The notes under the pieces were generated by a model. It was not told where the DNA came from. It did not search any database and was given only the letters and a program-made list of their open reading frames with translations. DNA of 64,000 bases from Cryptomeria japonica (lineage: Eukaryota > Streptophyta > Pinopsida > Cupressales > Cupressaceae), in contig NC_081413.1 in the NCBI RefSeq assembly GCF_030272615.1, positions 185,454,115 through 185,518,114 on the forward strand. Reading direction: 5' to 3'. Positions 1-11,830 of this stretch are shown piece after piece. The translations under genes and the position numbers were made by a program. How positions within the stretch are numbered: the stretch's first letter is position 1; each line of letters starts with the position of its first letter.

Positions 1-338
1 ATTTTGGTGGCTCAATTTCTATCTATTGGTGTTAAGATGGATGAGGAGGAGAAGTGCCCAATCTTGCTATGTTCTTTTCCTGATTCATGGGATTGTCTTG
101 TTATGGCTATTGGTAGTACTTATGTTGTTTTGAAGTCTAAAATGTGGTGGGTGCTCTTCTTGGTGAAGAGATGCAGAGGAAGGTATCCATCACTTTGAAA
201 GAAGCCCAACTATCCATGGAATACCTAAGGATAAAGGCAAGAAGAATGAGAAGTGTAATAAATTCAAGTCTAGAAGGAGATCAAAATCTCCTAGAAAGTC
301 TAAAGTCATCTACTGGAATTGCGATTGTATACAACTAA
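1..338 (+). pseudogene. Ty1/copia gag remnant, 3' part
   Basis: Two short overlapping reading frames (4-198 in one frame, 144-338 in another) together read as the C-terminal half of a plant copia Gag. It contains the run EEEKCPILLCSFPDSWDCL and then GALLGEEMQRK, both typical of the copia gag-polypeptide domain, followed by a Ser/Lys/Arg-rich linker. The zinc knuckle that should follow is only started (KVI-WNC at about 303-325) and is lost where the next repeat begins. At least one frameshift separates the halves. The N-terminus lies outside the window. No protease or pol follows, so this is a fragment cut by the insertion at about 347. The family call is fairly sure; exact ends are not. Confidence 0.7.
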
Positions 339-346
339 AATTGGCT

Positions 347-1222
347 TGAGAAAAAATAATTAAATACATGCTATTTAATTGAAACCTAATTCCTCTATCT
401 ATAATTAAATTCTTTAATTCATTTATATGATTCATGGCATTCATTCTTCTTATCCCAAAATCATTTCCACATCATTTACCAACCCATCTTATCATGCTAC
501 ATAAAATTGCCACATAAATCTCATATAATTAAATATTCTCAAATATTTAATTGCACAAATATCTTCAACAAACTAAAGAGACACATGGCATTGTAACTAA
601 TTGGGAAGACACTTGGCATTCCCTTTTTCTTTCCATCCTCCACATAGCACTTGCTTCCTCTTAAGGAAACATGATCTACTTTTTAATCTAACTTCTCCAT
701 CTCCAACCATTCATCTTCTCAAATCGAATCTTGACCATCCATCTCTGCCACCTAGGACATGAGCCTTGGTGAATCTATAAATAAACCCTCATTTACACAA
801 ATTAAAGATCTAGAAGTAGCTATTAAGAAAAGAGAGCATTTAGTATTCCAACATTTTCAGTAATTAGCCAACAATCTTTGAGCATTTAGCATTGCATATC
901 ATAGTTTTCATCATCTAGAATAGATCAATAGAGCATTCTATCATAATGTAGATCAAATTTATATCTCATCTAGCTTAATATCATATATTGTAGGAAGAAT
1001 TTCTTGCATTTACATTCGATCTTGTTCTCTAGGTTATCATTTTGAAAGCCACAAGTGCATAAGTTTGAGAGCTAATATGGCTTGATAAATCCTTAGAGAT
1101 AGAGGAAAATGGGTAATTCACAAGAAGGTTGAGTTTGAATTCCTTTCTCTTAATTTTCTTTCAATTTAGTCTCATTGATGTGTTTAGTGTTTTAATCTGA
1201 TTGACACAAATTCTGGTACACA
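347..1222 (+). repeat. candidate 5' LTR of Gy1
   Basis: AT-rich block starting TGAG at 347, directly after the broken copia gag, and ending TACACA at 1222, seven bases before a gypsy-type primer binding site. About 876 bp. The second LTR is absent from the window, so the left edge rests only on the TG start and the interruption of gag. The right edge is better supported. Confidence 0.5.
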
Positions 1223-1228
1223 TTTTTT

Positions 1229-1247
1229 TGGCACCCACCATGGGGCC
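1229..1247 (+). promoter_or_regulatory. primer binding site of Gy1
   Basis: The sequence tggcacccaccatggggcc follows a T-run after the LTR end. It matches the TGGCGCCCACCGTGGGGC type of junction found after the 5' LTR of a large group of plant gypsy elements, with C-to-T type decay at its CpG positions. Confidence 0.65.
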
Positions 1248-1304
1248 TTGCCTCGTTTTTAAAATTTTATTGTAGGTTTTTGACAGATACAGATCCAAAA
1301 TTTT

Positions 1305-1505
1305 GTTTCAGTGCATTCAACTTAGTCTAGTGCATTCAAATTAAACTCTAGCACATTTAATCTTTATTATTGTGTATTTACAGTTCTTATAACGCATTCA
1401 ATATTTGTCTTAGTGCATTCGATGTATTATGTTGTGCATTTGATGCATTCTATAAAGTATTTAACATCTTTTCTAGCACATTTAATTTCTATTTTACCTC
1501 ATTTG
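1305..1505 (+). repeat. 21-bp minisatellite, diverged array
   Basis: About nine units of 20-21 bp whose core is TAGTGCATTYRA followed by a variable T-rich half (units near 1308, 1329, 1350, 1371, 1391, 1411, 1432, 1452, 1473). The same unit recurs at 2561-2790. Confidence 0.7.
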
Positions 1506-2560
1506 AAATAAAAGCTTGAATTTTTCTAAATAGTGTCTTTGTCTATTTTGCAGGTGAATTTTTGATAATTGGAGACCAAACAGAGATGAATTCAAACTAC
1601 TGATAGTAATGTTGTAGGACCTAACATGGAGAGTTTCAACATGATTTCTTATCTCTTTTATCTACATGCTTAAAATAGGTGCATAGCTTAAGTAAAGGGT
1701 TAATTGAACATTGTCTATTGTGCTTGTAAAGTGATAAGCATATGCTCTCCCCTTAATTGGGTGACCAAAAAGCCAAACTCACTCTTTCAATTCATTGCAT
1801 TAGGATAATATTTTTTAGAATGTCTTCCCTTGCAAGTATCCCATAAGGCCAGGTGAGAGGGGAATGACCTAAGTGGGAATGACTAAAGCCAAGCTATTCC
1901 AACCCACTATAAACAAATTTTGGTTGTGATGAAAGTCACATCCAACAGTAGTGTTCATTGATATCACTCCCCCAATATCCTTGTGATGCGTAAAGCCTTT
2001 GTTTTAAAGGTTGGGAGGCCTCTTGAGGGAGTTTATCATTGATGCACCAAACAAAAACCCTTACTACAAGTCATAAGTGTAGAATCCAACCGAGTCAATA
2101 ACCAAATGTTATAATATCACAATGCAAGGGTGGGGAAGAATCCGGCCCCAAGAAATCACCATAAGGCTCCCAAGAAAATGATCCAATTGAGGAGAAATTC
2201 TCTTTGGATCAACTTTTGGGAAAAGAAAAAAAAATGGGCACACCCTAGGGTGTGACATGGTTGTTTGAGCTGATGAAAAATCCAAGATGTGGGTTGTGAT
2301 ATTATAGTGGCCCTTGAGAATAGGAGATTCTGGTTGATGTGTCTTCAATTGTTCAAAACATGTGGAAATCATTGGGGTTTAAAAAGATCCTAGAACATGC
2401 ACTTGATGTTTCGATTAAGCCTACTGATTGTCCATGTTTGCTTACTATGTTTTTGTCAAAAAACATAAAATCATCCTGCAAAGAAATCAAAAGTCAAAAG
2501 ATCAGAAAAATCACTTAAAAATTAAAAAAAATATATGGAAAACTCCCCAAAACACATATT

Positions 2561-2790
2561 TTAGTGCATTTGACCTATTCTATAGCGCATTTGACCTCTA
2601 TTATAGTGCATTTAATCACTGTGGTAGCGCATTTGATTTCTTTGGTAGCACTTTTGACCTATTCTGTAGCGCATTTAACCTTTGTTGTAGTAATTTTGAC
2701 CTATTTTGTAGGGCATTTGATCTCTATTGTAGCGCATTTGATCATTGTTATTGCACATTTGATAAATTTTGTAGCATATATACCTATTCT
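2561..2790 (+). repeat. 21-bp minisatellite, regular array
   Basis: Ten to eleven head-to-tail units of exactly or nearly 21 bp, core TAGCGCATTTGACCTNTNTTG. Because 21 is divisible by three, the array stays open in more than one frame: 2428-2847 reads as repeats of the heptapeptide SAFDLFC or SAFDLYY, and 2564-2809 as a hydrophobic HL-rich repeat. No start context or homology favours either as a real protein. Confidence 0.85.
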
Positions 2791-3192
2791 ATCACCTCAT
2801 TTATTCTAATGCATTTGAAACAGAGGGAACTTCTCGACATTCTGTAGAAAATCAAAAACTTATTTCAAATACCCTTTTCAATGTTCTATTGGTTCACATC
2901 AACACAAAATCCTTTTATGAGCAAAACTGACCAAATTTTAACAAGTGACCCAATTACACATTTCAAAACATACAAATCAAATACTATGTTTATCCATTCA
3001 AATCAGTCAGATCAATTAAGTTTCAATATCAGGATCTATCATCTTAAATCATGAAACTTCATTGACATCTTGACACACATAGTCTCATCAATAGGAGAAT
3101 ACCATAATTTCCTATTTCAAATTTGTAAACTTGATACAAACAAGTATTTGAAATCAAAAACATTTCAGAACATTCACAATTGAATCACTTGC

Positions 3193-4550
3193 ATGCCTAT
3201 ATTGAATAGAGCTCAAAAACAAAAACTCAAAGACAAGGAAAGAGAAACACAACCAACCATGGAAGGTAGGGAAGAGAACCCTTTTCACAAATATCAAGGT
3301 CCCATAAACATGAACATAGATGAGATAACTAATGAATTAATCCAAGAAGCGCAACAAGATCTTAAATTTCATAAGTTCATGAAAAAGGTCCTAGAATCTA
3401 ATAAGAAAAATACTTCCTCATGTTGGTACATCAAGGTGTTAAACTACTCGACGATTTTGATGTAACCAAATTAAAAGAGGATCAAAGGAAAAGGGATGTT
3501 GATAACAATCCAATAAATGCCTTGACTCAACAAATTCGAGATCTCCAATAACAAATTCTTGACATGTAAAGAGGAACAACAAAGACATACTCCTTGGAGG
3601 ACATATGCCCATACCCTTTTGATAGGAGCTTACAAATAATTCCATTTCCTCCTAATTTTGAAATCCCTAAATATGAAAAATATAGGGGAAAAAAAGATCC
3701 ACAAGACCATGTTAGAGAGTTTTGTGCAGCAAGCATGGAGGTATCACACAATGACACTTACTTGATATGGTTATTTCGGAATAACTTAGGAGGACAAGCC
3801 ATGGAATGGCTCTCCAAAATTATGCCTGGTATCAAATCATTTGCAGAATTAGTGGATAAATGTGTCACTCACTATTCATACAACATTGAAAATGAAGTGA
3901 CCATCCTTCATCTATGAAACACAAGACACAAAAGTGGAGAGCCTTTCCTCACTTTCTTACAAAGATGGAGACAATTATCTACCAAATATCCTCAACCCAT
4001 ACCCAAACAAGAGAAGATGGACATTTTTATCAACAACCTAAATGATGAGATAAGCTATGCACTTCAATTGCAATGTCCACCTAACTTCAACAAACTCTTT
4101 GAGAATGGAATCAAAATTGAGGAAGCCTTGGTGAAGAAAGGGGAAATAAGTATTTACAAAGAAGGAGAAAACTATTCTAATAACCCTAACAACAATAACA
4201 ACAATGATAAATCAAAATTTTGGACAAAGAACAAAAACATTGTTAATAATGGTGTGGTTGGTGCATGCAATGTGAAACCAAAACAACCCATCCTAAATCT
4301 ATCAGGTACCACACCCACAAACAATAAAGAGAAAAATAGACCAAAACCAGCCCTAATCCACCTCGAAGGAAATTCACACCTTTGGGGCAGACACTTGAAT
4401 CAACTTTTAAAGAACCCCTTGCTAATAATCTCATATTGCTTGATACATGATATTTTCAACCAAGAGTCAAACCATCATGGTGGAATAACGCACATTATTA
4501 TGATTACCATAGAAGCAAGGGGCATAGAACAAATGATTGACAAAGATTAA
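3193..4550 (+). pseudogene. Gy1 gag (Ty3/gypsy)
   Basis: Gag polyprotein remnant that would form the retrotransposon particle. A first open stretch (3193-3465) carries an acidic/basic region with ITNELIQEAQQDLKFHKF. After a frame change, 3594-4550 carries the gypsy gag core: FPPNFEIPKYEKYRGKKDP, then DHVREFC, then LGGQAMEWLSKIMPGIKSF. This is the usual order of the Retrotrans_gag domain (W at the centre, then a helix ending in a hydrophobic patch). A TGA at 3915-3917 interrupts the frame before the C-terminal half (MDIFINNLNDEISYALQL). An Asn-rich linker near 4170-4210 precedes a region without a clear CCHC knuckle. Broken, no longer translatable as one chain. Confidence 0.75.
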
Positions 4551-4555
4551 AACAT

Positions 4556-6036
4556 TTGGTAAAAGATTTGATAGATAAAGGTGATATAAATGTTCGGGGA
4601 AATAAGACAAATGATGAACATGGAGCCTTTAAAGATCCTCTTCCAAACTATGAAAAAGGAGAATCCTCTTCCTCAAACAAAGGGAGCAAGGTAAACTATG
4701 TGGATGAAAATGTGATTAATCACCTTTCAACATGTGACTCACAAGTTAATGTTATCAAAATCAAAGAGAAACAAGAAAATGAATCAGTAAATGTGACTAC
4801 AAGAGAGAAAGCTAAAGTCATTTTGAAAGATACCACATCCAAAACATCTCCCCCTCCAACTCAATAGAACATAGTGGATCAACTAAAAAAGACTCCAACA
4901 TAGATATCCATATTAGAGAATCTCAAAATATCACCCGCACATAAAGAAATTATAGAGAAGGCTCTACTGGATACCACAAAACCTACCAATTTGGATACCA
5001 CTCAATTCCAAGCTATGGTGGGACATTTAACTACACCTCACTATCTATCATTTTCTGAGAAAGATAATGTATCCTTGTATCATCCACATAATTCTCCTCT
5101 TCATATTGAGGTCCTAATATATAAACATCAAGTTAAACTTGTTCTAGTAGATGGAGGAGCTAGTTTAAATATATGTACCTTATCTCTTATCCATACATTG
5201 GGATTTTTAGAAAATGCAATAGATCCAAAAAGAAAGATCACCATAAAAGATTATGATGATGAAGAAAGATCCTTTGAATGACTAATGGTGTTGCCAATTA
5301 GAGTAGGACTGATTCAAAAAGATACAATATGTCAAGTCCTAGACATAGACTTAGCTTACAACATACTCTTGGGTAGACCTTGGATTCATGAAATGCAAGA
5401 AGTACCATCAACATACCACCAATGCCTAAAGTTTCCTTATAATGGATAGGAAATTAAAATTTCAGCAAAATCCAACCCCTTTCAATATTACAAAAATCTA
5501 AAACCAGTCCAAGATGTTATTGTACCACATAACAAGGAGGCTCTTGCTTCTAGTTACTCAAGTAATGAAAGTCTATTTGCCTCTTTATAAAAAAAAATTG
5601 AGAAAAAGATTCAATTGAAAGACAAAGGAATTGGAGATTATTCCTTTGAACATTCATTATGTCTCTCAAATTTACCAGTTTCTCCTAGGTCATATGGACA
5701 ACCATCAACATCCAGACAACAATATTCATAGCCAATCAAGATTTTTGATGGTGCATTTGTGAAGGCGAGTACTCTAGTTGATGAAACTGATGATAAAGAC
5801 ATCCTACAATGGTTGTACAAAGATGAAAATGAATCTAAAGAAGAGGCCTTAAATATCATGTTACTAACAAATGAATATGGTAATCGATTCAAGATCCTAC
5901 AAAAGATGGGATATGATGGAAAAGGTCCTATCGATAAATGAAAAGAAGGCATTGTGGAACCAATACAACCTACTTCCTTCAATATAAGGGAAAAGATAGG
6001 ATTAGGATACAAAGAAGAGATAAAAGAAGAGGCCAC
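4556..6036 (+). pseudogene. Gy1 protease and G-patch region of pol
   Basis: One frame (4556-6036, several stops) holds the aspartic protease and the segment after it. The protease active-site region is VKLVLVDGGASLNICTL near 5135-5180, where VDGGAS stands for the usual D-[ST]-G-A/S triad, so the first active-site position is altered. A stop at about 5279 follows. The second conserved part, [14 protein letters not shown] (about 5357-5398), matches the flap/LLGRPWIH end of plant gypsy proteases. Further on, GNRFKILQKMGYDGKGPIDK (5879-5938) and REKIGLGYK are a G-patch-like Gly-rich motif, as found between protease and RT in one clade of plant gypsy elements. Stops at about 5449, 5588, 5729 and 5939 make it non-functional. 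Confidence 0.75.
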
Positions 6037-6257
6037 TCAAATATGCTTATGAAAAAATCTTCAGATTACAAGCTAGTTCTGAAACAAACTCAAATAAATG
6101 GGAATGGGATTCACCTTCTAAACAATCTTGTGAAGAAAAAGACATTGATGTAGTACAGGCATATGCACCTATACTCTATAAGGTACAAATCTCTAGGTTT
6201 CGACCATTTGAATTTGGATCACAACATATTGATGATGACTCTAGTGAGGACGATTAG

Positions 6258-7239
6258 ATGTCAATCGAGATAGACAATCTTGAGGAGAATAATATCATAG
6301 ACCTCGACTTTACTATTGAATGCCCTAACAATATTTCCATTATTACCATTGCTACCTTTGACCTTACCCTACTAGATTATTCCTTACCCTTGGTATACCC
6401 AAAAATAATTGATTGGGAACAAGAAGAACCTCTTGATATATCCACCTTTCTAGATGATGATGCTATTGTTCACTATCTTTGTTCTTTTACCTCGAAACAA
6501 GTTCCCCCAGTGAATTCAATATTGAAGCTTACAATCAGTAGAGTGCCAAGTCTCTTAGTCATAAAATTAATAAAAAAAACTAGATCTAATGGTGAAAACC
6601 ATGCAATGTCAATATTAGATCATGAAAAAGTAAAAAGAAAGGGTGTATGGTCTAATGGTGAAAACCTCTCAGAGGCACCAAAGGATGAGAGACTTGACAC
6701 TCTTCTTGAACATTATCAGAAAAGATCTCCAATATTAGTTGAGCCAATAGAAGCAAGAAACATTGGCACTAAAGAAACACCAAAGATCATACACCTAGCT
6801 ACATCATTGACAGAGCAAGAAAGACCAGATTTCATCATGTTTTTCAAGTAAAGACAAATCAAGTTTTCTTGGTCCTACACTAATATGCCAGGATTGGATA
6901 CTGATTTGATAATGCATCAATTATCCATAGCTCGCAGAACAAAACCAATAAATCCAAAACAAAGAAAGATGCATCCACGCATAGCTCTACTGGTGAAAGC
7001 ATAATTGAAGAAACTGTTAGACATGAGATTCATCTAACCAATTAACTATGCAGAGTGGATCTCAAACATTTTACCTGTGTCCAAACTAGATAAGAGCATT
7101 AGAGTATGTACAAATTTCAGGGATCTCAACAAATCTTTCCCAAAGGATGACTTTCCTTTGCCCAATATAGACATCATTATAGATATAATAGCATGCCATT
7201 CTATGCTATCGCTCATGGATGGTTTTTTAGGATACAATT
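6258..7239 (+). pseudogene. Gy1 pol: linker and N-terminal reverse transcriptase, cut off
   Basis: 6258-6851 is an acidic linker (DNLEENNIIDLDF, later DDDAIVHYLCSF) of the kind that joins the G-patch part to RT in this gypsy clade. After broken sequence, 7077-7239 gives an unmistakable RT start: RVCTNFRDLNKSFPKDDFPL, then PNIDIIIDIIA and LSLMDGFLGYN, the fingers region before the first catalytic Asp motif is complete. The domain ends abruptly at 7239 where the LTR of Co1 begins, so palm motifs including YxDD are missing. Confidence 0.85.
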
Positions 7240-8278
7240 TGTTGGTATTTTGGATATGTTTATATGGTTTTCTCATTGATGTCAACACCTATCATCACTT
7301 ATCAACACTTATCAGCACTTGGAGATTTTGGTTATGTTCACCGGCAGTCAGAGACTTATGCACAGTCACCGGTATTTGGTTCACCTACAGATTATATTGT
7401 TCACTGACACTTGGAATGACTTGGAGACTACTTGGTTATGTCGAAGATATTATTCGATCACTTGGTTTTGGCAATTTGGTTAATTTTTTATTTGGGTTTG
7501 CATATTTGTTGTTACCGGCAAATAGGTCTAGCATATGCATCGATAGGCATATCTATTCCAGATCAGCACGACATGTTATGGAGATGATTTATTATTATTG
7601 TAAATGCATTGAGCCGACATCGTGCATCAGATATTGATTTATTTGTAATTGATTTTATTGTAATATCTTTTAGTGAGCCAACCTATTCAATTGGTCTTAG
7701 GTTATGGTATAAATGTAAGATCTCATTTGTGAGATTGATATGCAATTGGAAAAGAATTGAAATAAGGTATATGCAAAAATAAGCAGAGCTATACACGTAG
7801 ACATCATTTGAAGGTTGAAGGAAGTTTTTTGTGAAGGCAATCTGAACTAAACTGATACTGAATCCAGCATATGAAGATGATATTTTATGTAGTACATTAT
7901 CATTGGATTTAACCATCCAATTGTAGTCAATGTGACTCTCATCTTGTGATTGAGCAGTGAGCTCTAGGCAGCTGGCCTTTCTGCATGTGCAGACTCCATA
8001 TGGTACACACATACTATGTGCAGTAGTATCATTTGATTGTGGTTAAGGTTTCCCACCATGTTTTTTCCCTTTACAGGGTTTCCACGGACAAATATTTGTC
8101 TTATGTGTTGTGGATGTTATTTTCTTTCTGTTTCATGCATTAATCTTTATCGATATTGCAATTAACTGATAAAACTGTCTACCGGCATTAAGCATTAAGT
8201 TTTGGTTAAGTTAATTTTGGTTGAATTTATTGGATAACTGATTCACCCCCCACTCTTAGTTGTCTTCAGGACCTAACA
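7240..8278 (+). repeat. 5' LTR of Co1
   Basis: Begins TGTTGGTATTTTGG and ends CCTAACA at 8278, two bases before a tRNA-iMet PBS; 1039 bp. The second half carries the block shared with other LTRs here: TACTGAATCCAGCAT (about 7856), GAGCAGTGAGCTCTAGGCAG (about 7952), the GGTTTTTCCC..GGGTTTCC hairpin region (about 8060-8095) and GATTCACCCCCCACTCTTAG near 8250. Confidence 0.85.
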
Positions 8279-8280
8279 AT

Positions 8281-8293
8281 TGGTATCAGAGCC
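8281..8293 (+). promoter_or_regulatory. PBS of Co1 (tRNA-iMet type)
   Basis: TGGTATCAGAGCC two bases after the LTR end, complementary to the 3' end of plant initiator tRNA-Met, the usual primer for plant copia elements. Confidence 0.9.
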
Positions 8294-8359
8294 TAGTCCT
8301 CTTTTTGAAGAAGTTTAATAGCTTGAGGAGATCCAATATCTTCTAACTATTTCAGGAAG

Positions 8360-9443
8360 GACAGTCTGAAACTTGATGGAACTAACTATGGCATATGGAA
8401 GATCAGGATGGAGACACATCTGAATTGCATTGGAAAGGATGTATGGGATGTTACAAATAACGGCTATACTGCTCCTACTCAAGGTCAACCTAATCCACCA
8501 ACCTTGGCTAAAGATGAAGAAAATGATTGCAAAGCAAGAAAAGCACTTTTGAGTGCATTGTCAGATCAACAAGTCATGGGATTATCAGACAGGTCTACTA
8601 CTAAAGCTATTTGGGACAAAATGGAAACATTGAATGAAGGAGATTCCATAGTCAAAATTTCAAAACATGAATGCTTCTTGGTCAGGTATGAAAGTCTGAA
8701 AAATGGAAGAAGAAGAAAGAATTTCTGCTTTTATGGAAAGAGTAAATGAAATTGTTTTGGGTATACAATGTTGTGGAGGAACCTTAAGTGAAGATGAGAT
8801 TGTTTCTAAAGTTATAAGATCTTTTCCACCGGCATATAAAATGAAAGTTACTGCTATAAATGAATTAAAAACAATGCCTAATGCATCAGTATCTAAAGAC
8901 ACTTTGGTTGGAAAACTTTCATCTTTTGAACTTGAGGAATTTGGTCACGTTACTACTATCAAGATAGATCTAGCTTTCAAAGCATCATAATCATCTGCAA
9001 CATCATCATCATTATCTGATAAATCTGATTAGAAAGTCTTCTATGCAAGAGAACTTAAAGAAAACAGGAGAGAAAATGAAGAACTTGAACAACATGAAGC
9101 ACTATTTGCAAGGAAAATGCCTAAAGGTCCAATTGGAAGTAAGTATGAAGGTAAAACACCTTTTAAATGTTTTAACTATAATAATATTGGTCATATGGCT
9201 TCCAGGTGTCCTGATAGACATGCAAGATTAAGAGAAGAAGCTAAAAGGACATATAAGCCTAACCCTGATTATCAGAGATACAAGTTTAAGAATAATAGAG
9301 ACAAATCTTGTTATTATGCTGATGAAGGAGTTACTGATGATTTTGATGAGGATTCAACAGATAATGGATGGGCTTTTGTTGCTATAATAGAAGATCAACT
9401 GGTACCTACTATTCAATCAGTAGAGAAAGCCTTGGCAGCTTAA
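8360..9443 (+). pseudogene. Co1 gag (Ty1/copia)
   Basis: Copia Gag, the particle protein. It opens with KLDGTNYGIWKIRMETHL, the classic N-terminus of the copia gag domain, and continues with LSDRSTTKAIWDKMETL. A frameshift at about 8695 moves the frame to 8703-8990 (ERISAFMERVNEIVLGI, then VIRSFPPAYKMKVTAINEL), the conserved second half. After a stop, the nucleocapsid part has the knuckle CFNYNNIGHMASRC (about 9166-9207), in which the second Cys has become Tyr, so zinc binding would be lost. The acidic C-terminal stretch ends at a TAA at 9441. Damaged by one frameshift and several stops. Confidence 0.85.
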
Positions 9444-9461
9444 GTTGAAGATAAGGATGAA

Positions 9462-11008
9462 TGGATTATTGATTCAGGATGTTCACATCACATGACTGGT
9501 GATAAGAGTAGATTCTTAACCTTTCAAGAATACAATGGAGGTCTAGTAAGATTTGGAGATGATAAAGCTTGTTTGATCAAAGGAAAAGGAACTATTTCTT
9601 TTGATGGTAAGCACAATACTGATAATATTTACTATGTTGAAGGTTTGAAGAATAATCTTTTGAGTGTTGGTCAATTAGTTGAGAAAGGATTTTAGTTACA
9701 ATTCAAGAATGGTAAATGTAAAATCTTAAACAGAACTGGTTTGGAAATTGCCACCAGTAATCAGACTAGAGGTAATATCTTTCATTTGAACAACAATGAT
9801 AAAGCATGTTTAATTTCACATATTGATGAAAGTTGGTTATGGCATAAGAGACTTTGTCATGTAAATTTTGATTGCATTGTGAAAATCATTACTACTAGGG
9901 CGGTAAGAGATTTACCTAAGATTGTTAAACCTCACAATCCGGTATGTAAGGAATGTCAATTTGGAAAGCAAGTTAGAGCAACTTTCAAGAGTATTCCAAA
10001 AAAGTCTAACAATGTTCTTGATTTAATTCATATTGATTTATTTGGTCCAGCAAGAACTAGAAGTATACAAGGAGATAAGTATTTTATGCTAATCATTGAT
10101 GACTATTCTAGAATGTGCTGGGTTACTTTTCTTAGGGAGAAATCTAAAGCATTTGGGAAATTCAAACTATTTGAGGTGATGGTAGAAAATGAAACCGATA
10201 AGAAAATCAAATGTTTGAGATCAGATTAAGGTGGTGAATTCACATCTAAGGAATTTAATACATTATGTGAAGTGAATGGGATCAGAAGACAATTATCAGC
10301 ACCCCAGACACCACAGCAAAATGGAGTTGTGAAAAGGAAAAATAGAACTATCTTGGATGCAGCTAGAAGTATGATATCAGAAGAAAATATACCTCATATA
10401 TACTGGAGAGAAGCGGTCAATACAACAATTTATACGTTCAATAGAATTCACATCAGAAGTGAAACCGGTAAAACCCCTCATGAACTATGGTTTGGTAATA
10501 CTCCTACTCTTAAATATTTTAGAATATTTGGAAGTAAATGCTATATTAGAAGAGATGAGTATATTGGCAAATTTGATCCTAGAAGTGATGAAGGAATATT
10601 TTTTGCTTATTCATCTAAGAGCAAGGCATATAGATGTTTTAACAAGAGATTGCAAAAAATTGTTGAGAGTGCAAATGTGAAGATTGATGAACAGTTTAGA
10701 GGAAATTCAAGGTACACAGACTCTAAACCGGCAATAGAGATAATCACAAATGAACCTACTATGAATACACCGGTACAGAATGGTGATCTAGTTACACCAG
10801 CATCATCTAGAGATTCAATATTCACTGAAGAACAACAACAAGCAAAAACACCCTGGTATGTAAGATTGAATTATTCTGAAGATCAGATAATTGAAAACAA
10901 ATTTCAAGGAGTTATGACTAGAGGAAGATTGGCAAATGAAGAGGTATGTCTTATTTCTCAAATTGAACCCACATCAATTAATGAGGCATGTGAAGATAAA
11001 TATTGGAT
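9462..11008 (+). pseudogene. Co1 protease, GAG-pre-integrase and integrase
   Basis: In the same frame as the end of gag. The protease motif WIIDSGCSHHMTGD (9462 onward) keeps the catalytic D-S-G and is followed by GLVRFGDDKACLIKGKGT and NNLLSVGQL. The GAG-pre-integrase segment SWLWHKRLCHVNF...VCKECQFGK shows the HHCC zinc-binding residues. The integrase core starts HIDLFGPARTRSIQGDKYFM with LIIDDYSRM (catalytic Asp), then CLRSD plus a stop in place of the next residue, and SAPQTPQQNGVVKRKNRT with Lys where the catalytic Glu of VERKN should be. The chain continues to EDKYWIG at about 11008 and is then lost; RT and RNase H are absent. Inactive. Confidence 0.88.
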
Positions 11009-11830
11009 AGGCTCAACATGATTTACAAGTTATACCGACAAAAGACTTCACCTACCGACACCAATAGATAGAACAAGGTCTATTCATACCGACATCCAAT
11101 TCACACCAGCAATAGATCATACGGGCATCCAAATCCAACTTGGCAATAATATTGTTTTTGTGAAATGTATTGTAATGTAAATTATATTTGTATAGCCGAC
11201 ATGATGTATTGTAAAGACTCATATATGTATGAGATCTTGTAGGTTATTTGGTAAGAAGGAGTTGTATGCGAAGTAGGTAATGAAATGTATGTATGATACT
11301 GGATAATTGTATATGCACTTTGATGTATTTATTTTAAGACCGAATAAGAAGAAAAGCAGAGCAAAGACTATTTACCAGCAAAGTTTTTGGCAGAGGTATC
11401 AGATAGAGCTTAAACTAGTACTGAATCCAACATTACAGATGTTATTTTGAAGTAGTACATGTTATTGGATTTAACCATCCAATTGTGTAGTCAGTGGGAC
11501 TCCATTTTGTGTTGAGCAGTGAGCTCTAGGCAGTTGTCCTTCCTTCATGTTTAGGCCCCTATTGTACTGAGTAATATTTATTTATATTGGCTAGTGAGTA
11601 AATATTGTGGGTCACAAATCCCACCGAGGTTTTTCCCTTACCGGGTTTCCTCACCAAAAAATATCCGTGTTATGGTGTGCATTGATGCTGATTCTTTTGT
11701 TTCTCTTTACTGCATTATTATTTGCTTAATGGCATATTAATTTTAGTTATAAAGTTACAAATAATTGTAAATCTTTCATCTACTGGTTGGACACTGATTC
11801 ACCACCCTCTCAATGTCTTTGGGGTTAACC
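11009..11830 (+). repeat. truncated LTR of the Co1 / NA-2 / NA-5 LTR superfamily
   Basis: The 3' three quarters of an LTR joined directly to broken integrase. It carries TAGTACTGAATCCAACAT, GAGCAGTGAGCTCTAGGCAG (about 11515), GGGTCACAAATCCCACCGAG (about 11609), the GGTTTTTCCC..GGGTTTCC hairpin and GATTCACCACCCTCTCAATG near the end. It is clearly related to, but diverged from, the Co1 5' LTR and is as close to the solo LTR at 31580. Confidence 0.7.

Larger units (their letters stand above)
1223..3192 (+). other. Gy1 untranslated leader
   Basis: About 2 kb between PBS and gag with no recognisable domain. It holds two arrays of the same 21-bp repeat (about 1305-1505 and 2561-2790). The rest is AT-rich unique sequence. 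The open frame 2428-2847 is mostly the translated minisatellite and is not called as a gene. Confidence 0.5.
347..7239 (+). mobile_element. Gy1: Ty3/gypsy element, 5' portion only
   Basis: A degenerate gypsy element read left to right: candidate 5' LTR (347-1222), PBS (1229), a long AT-rich leader with two minisatellite arrays, gag, aspartic protease, a G-patch segment and the first part of reverse transcriptase. It stops at 7239, where copia element Co1 begins inside the RT domain. The remainder of RT, RNase H, integrase and the 3' LTR are not found on the far side of Co1. Many stops and frame changes show it is old. Confidence 0.75.
7240..11830 (+). mobile_element. Co1: Ty1/copia element lacking RT/RNase H
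   Basis: Inserted into the RT of Gy1. It has a full 5' LTR (7240-8278), PBS, gag, protease and integrase, then breaks at about 11008 into an LTR fragment (11009-11830). The RT, RNase H and the 5' part of that LTR are missing, so this is either an internal deletion or a join to a related element. No convincing matching TSD is seen at the right end, and gypsy RT does not resume there. Confidence 0.75.

Noticed and set aside
2564-2809. Hydrophobic 81-codon frame resembling a multi-span membrane peptide
   Set aside because: It is a second reading of the 21-bp minisatellite; the periodicity keeps several frames open.
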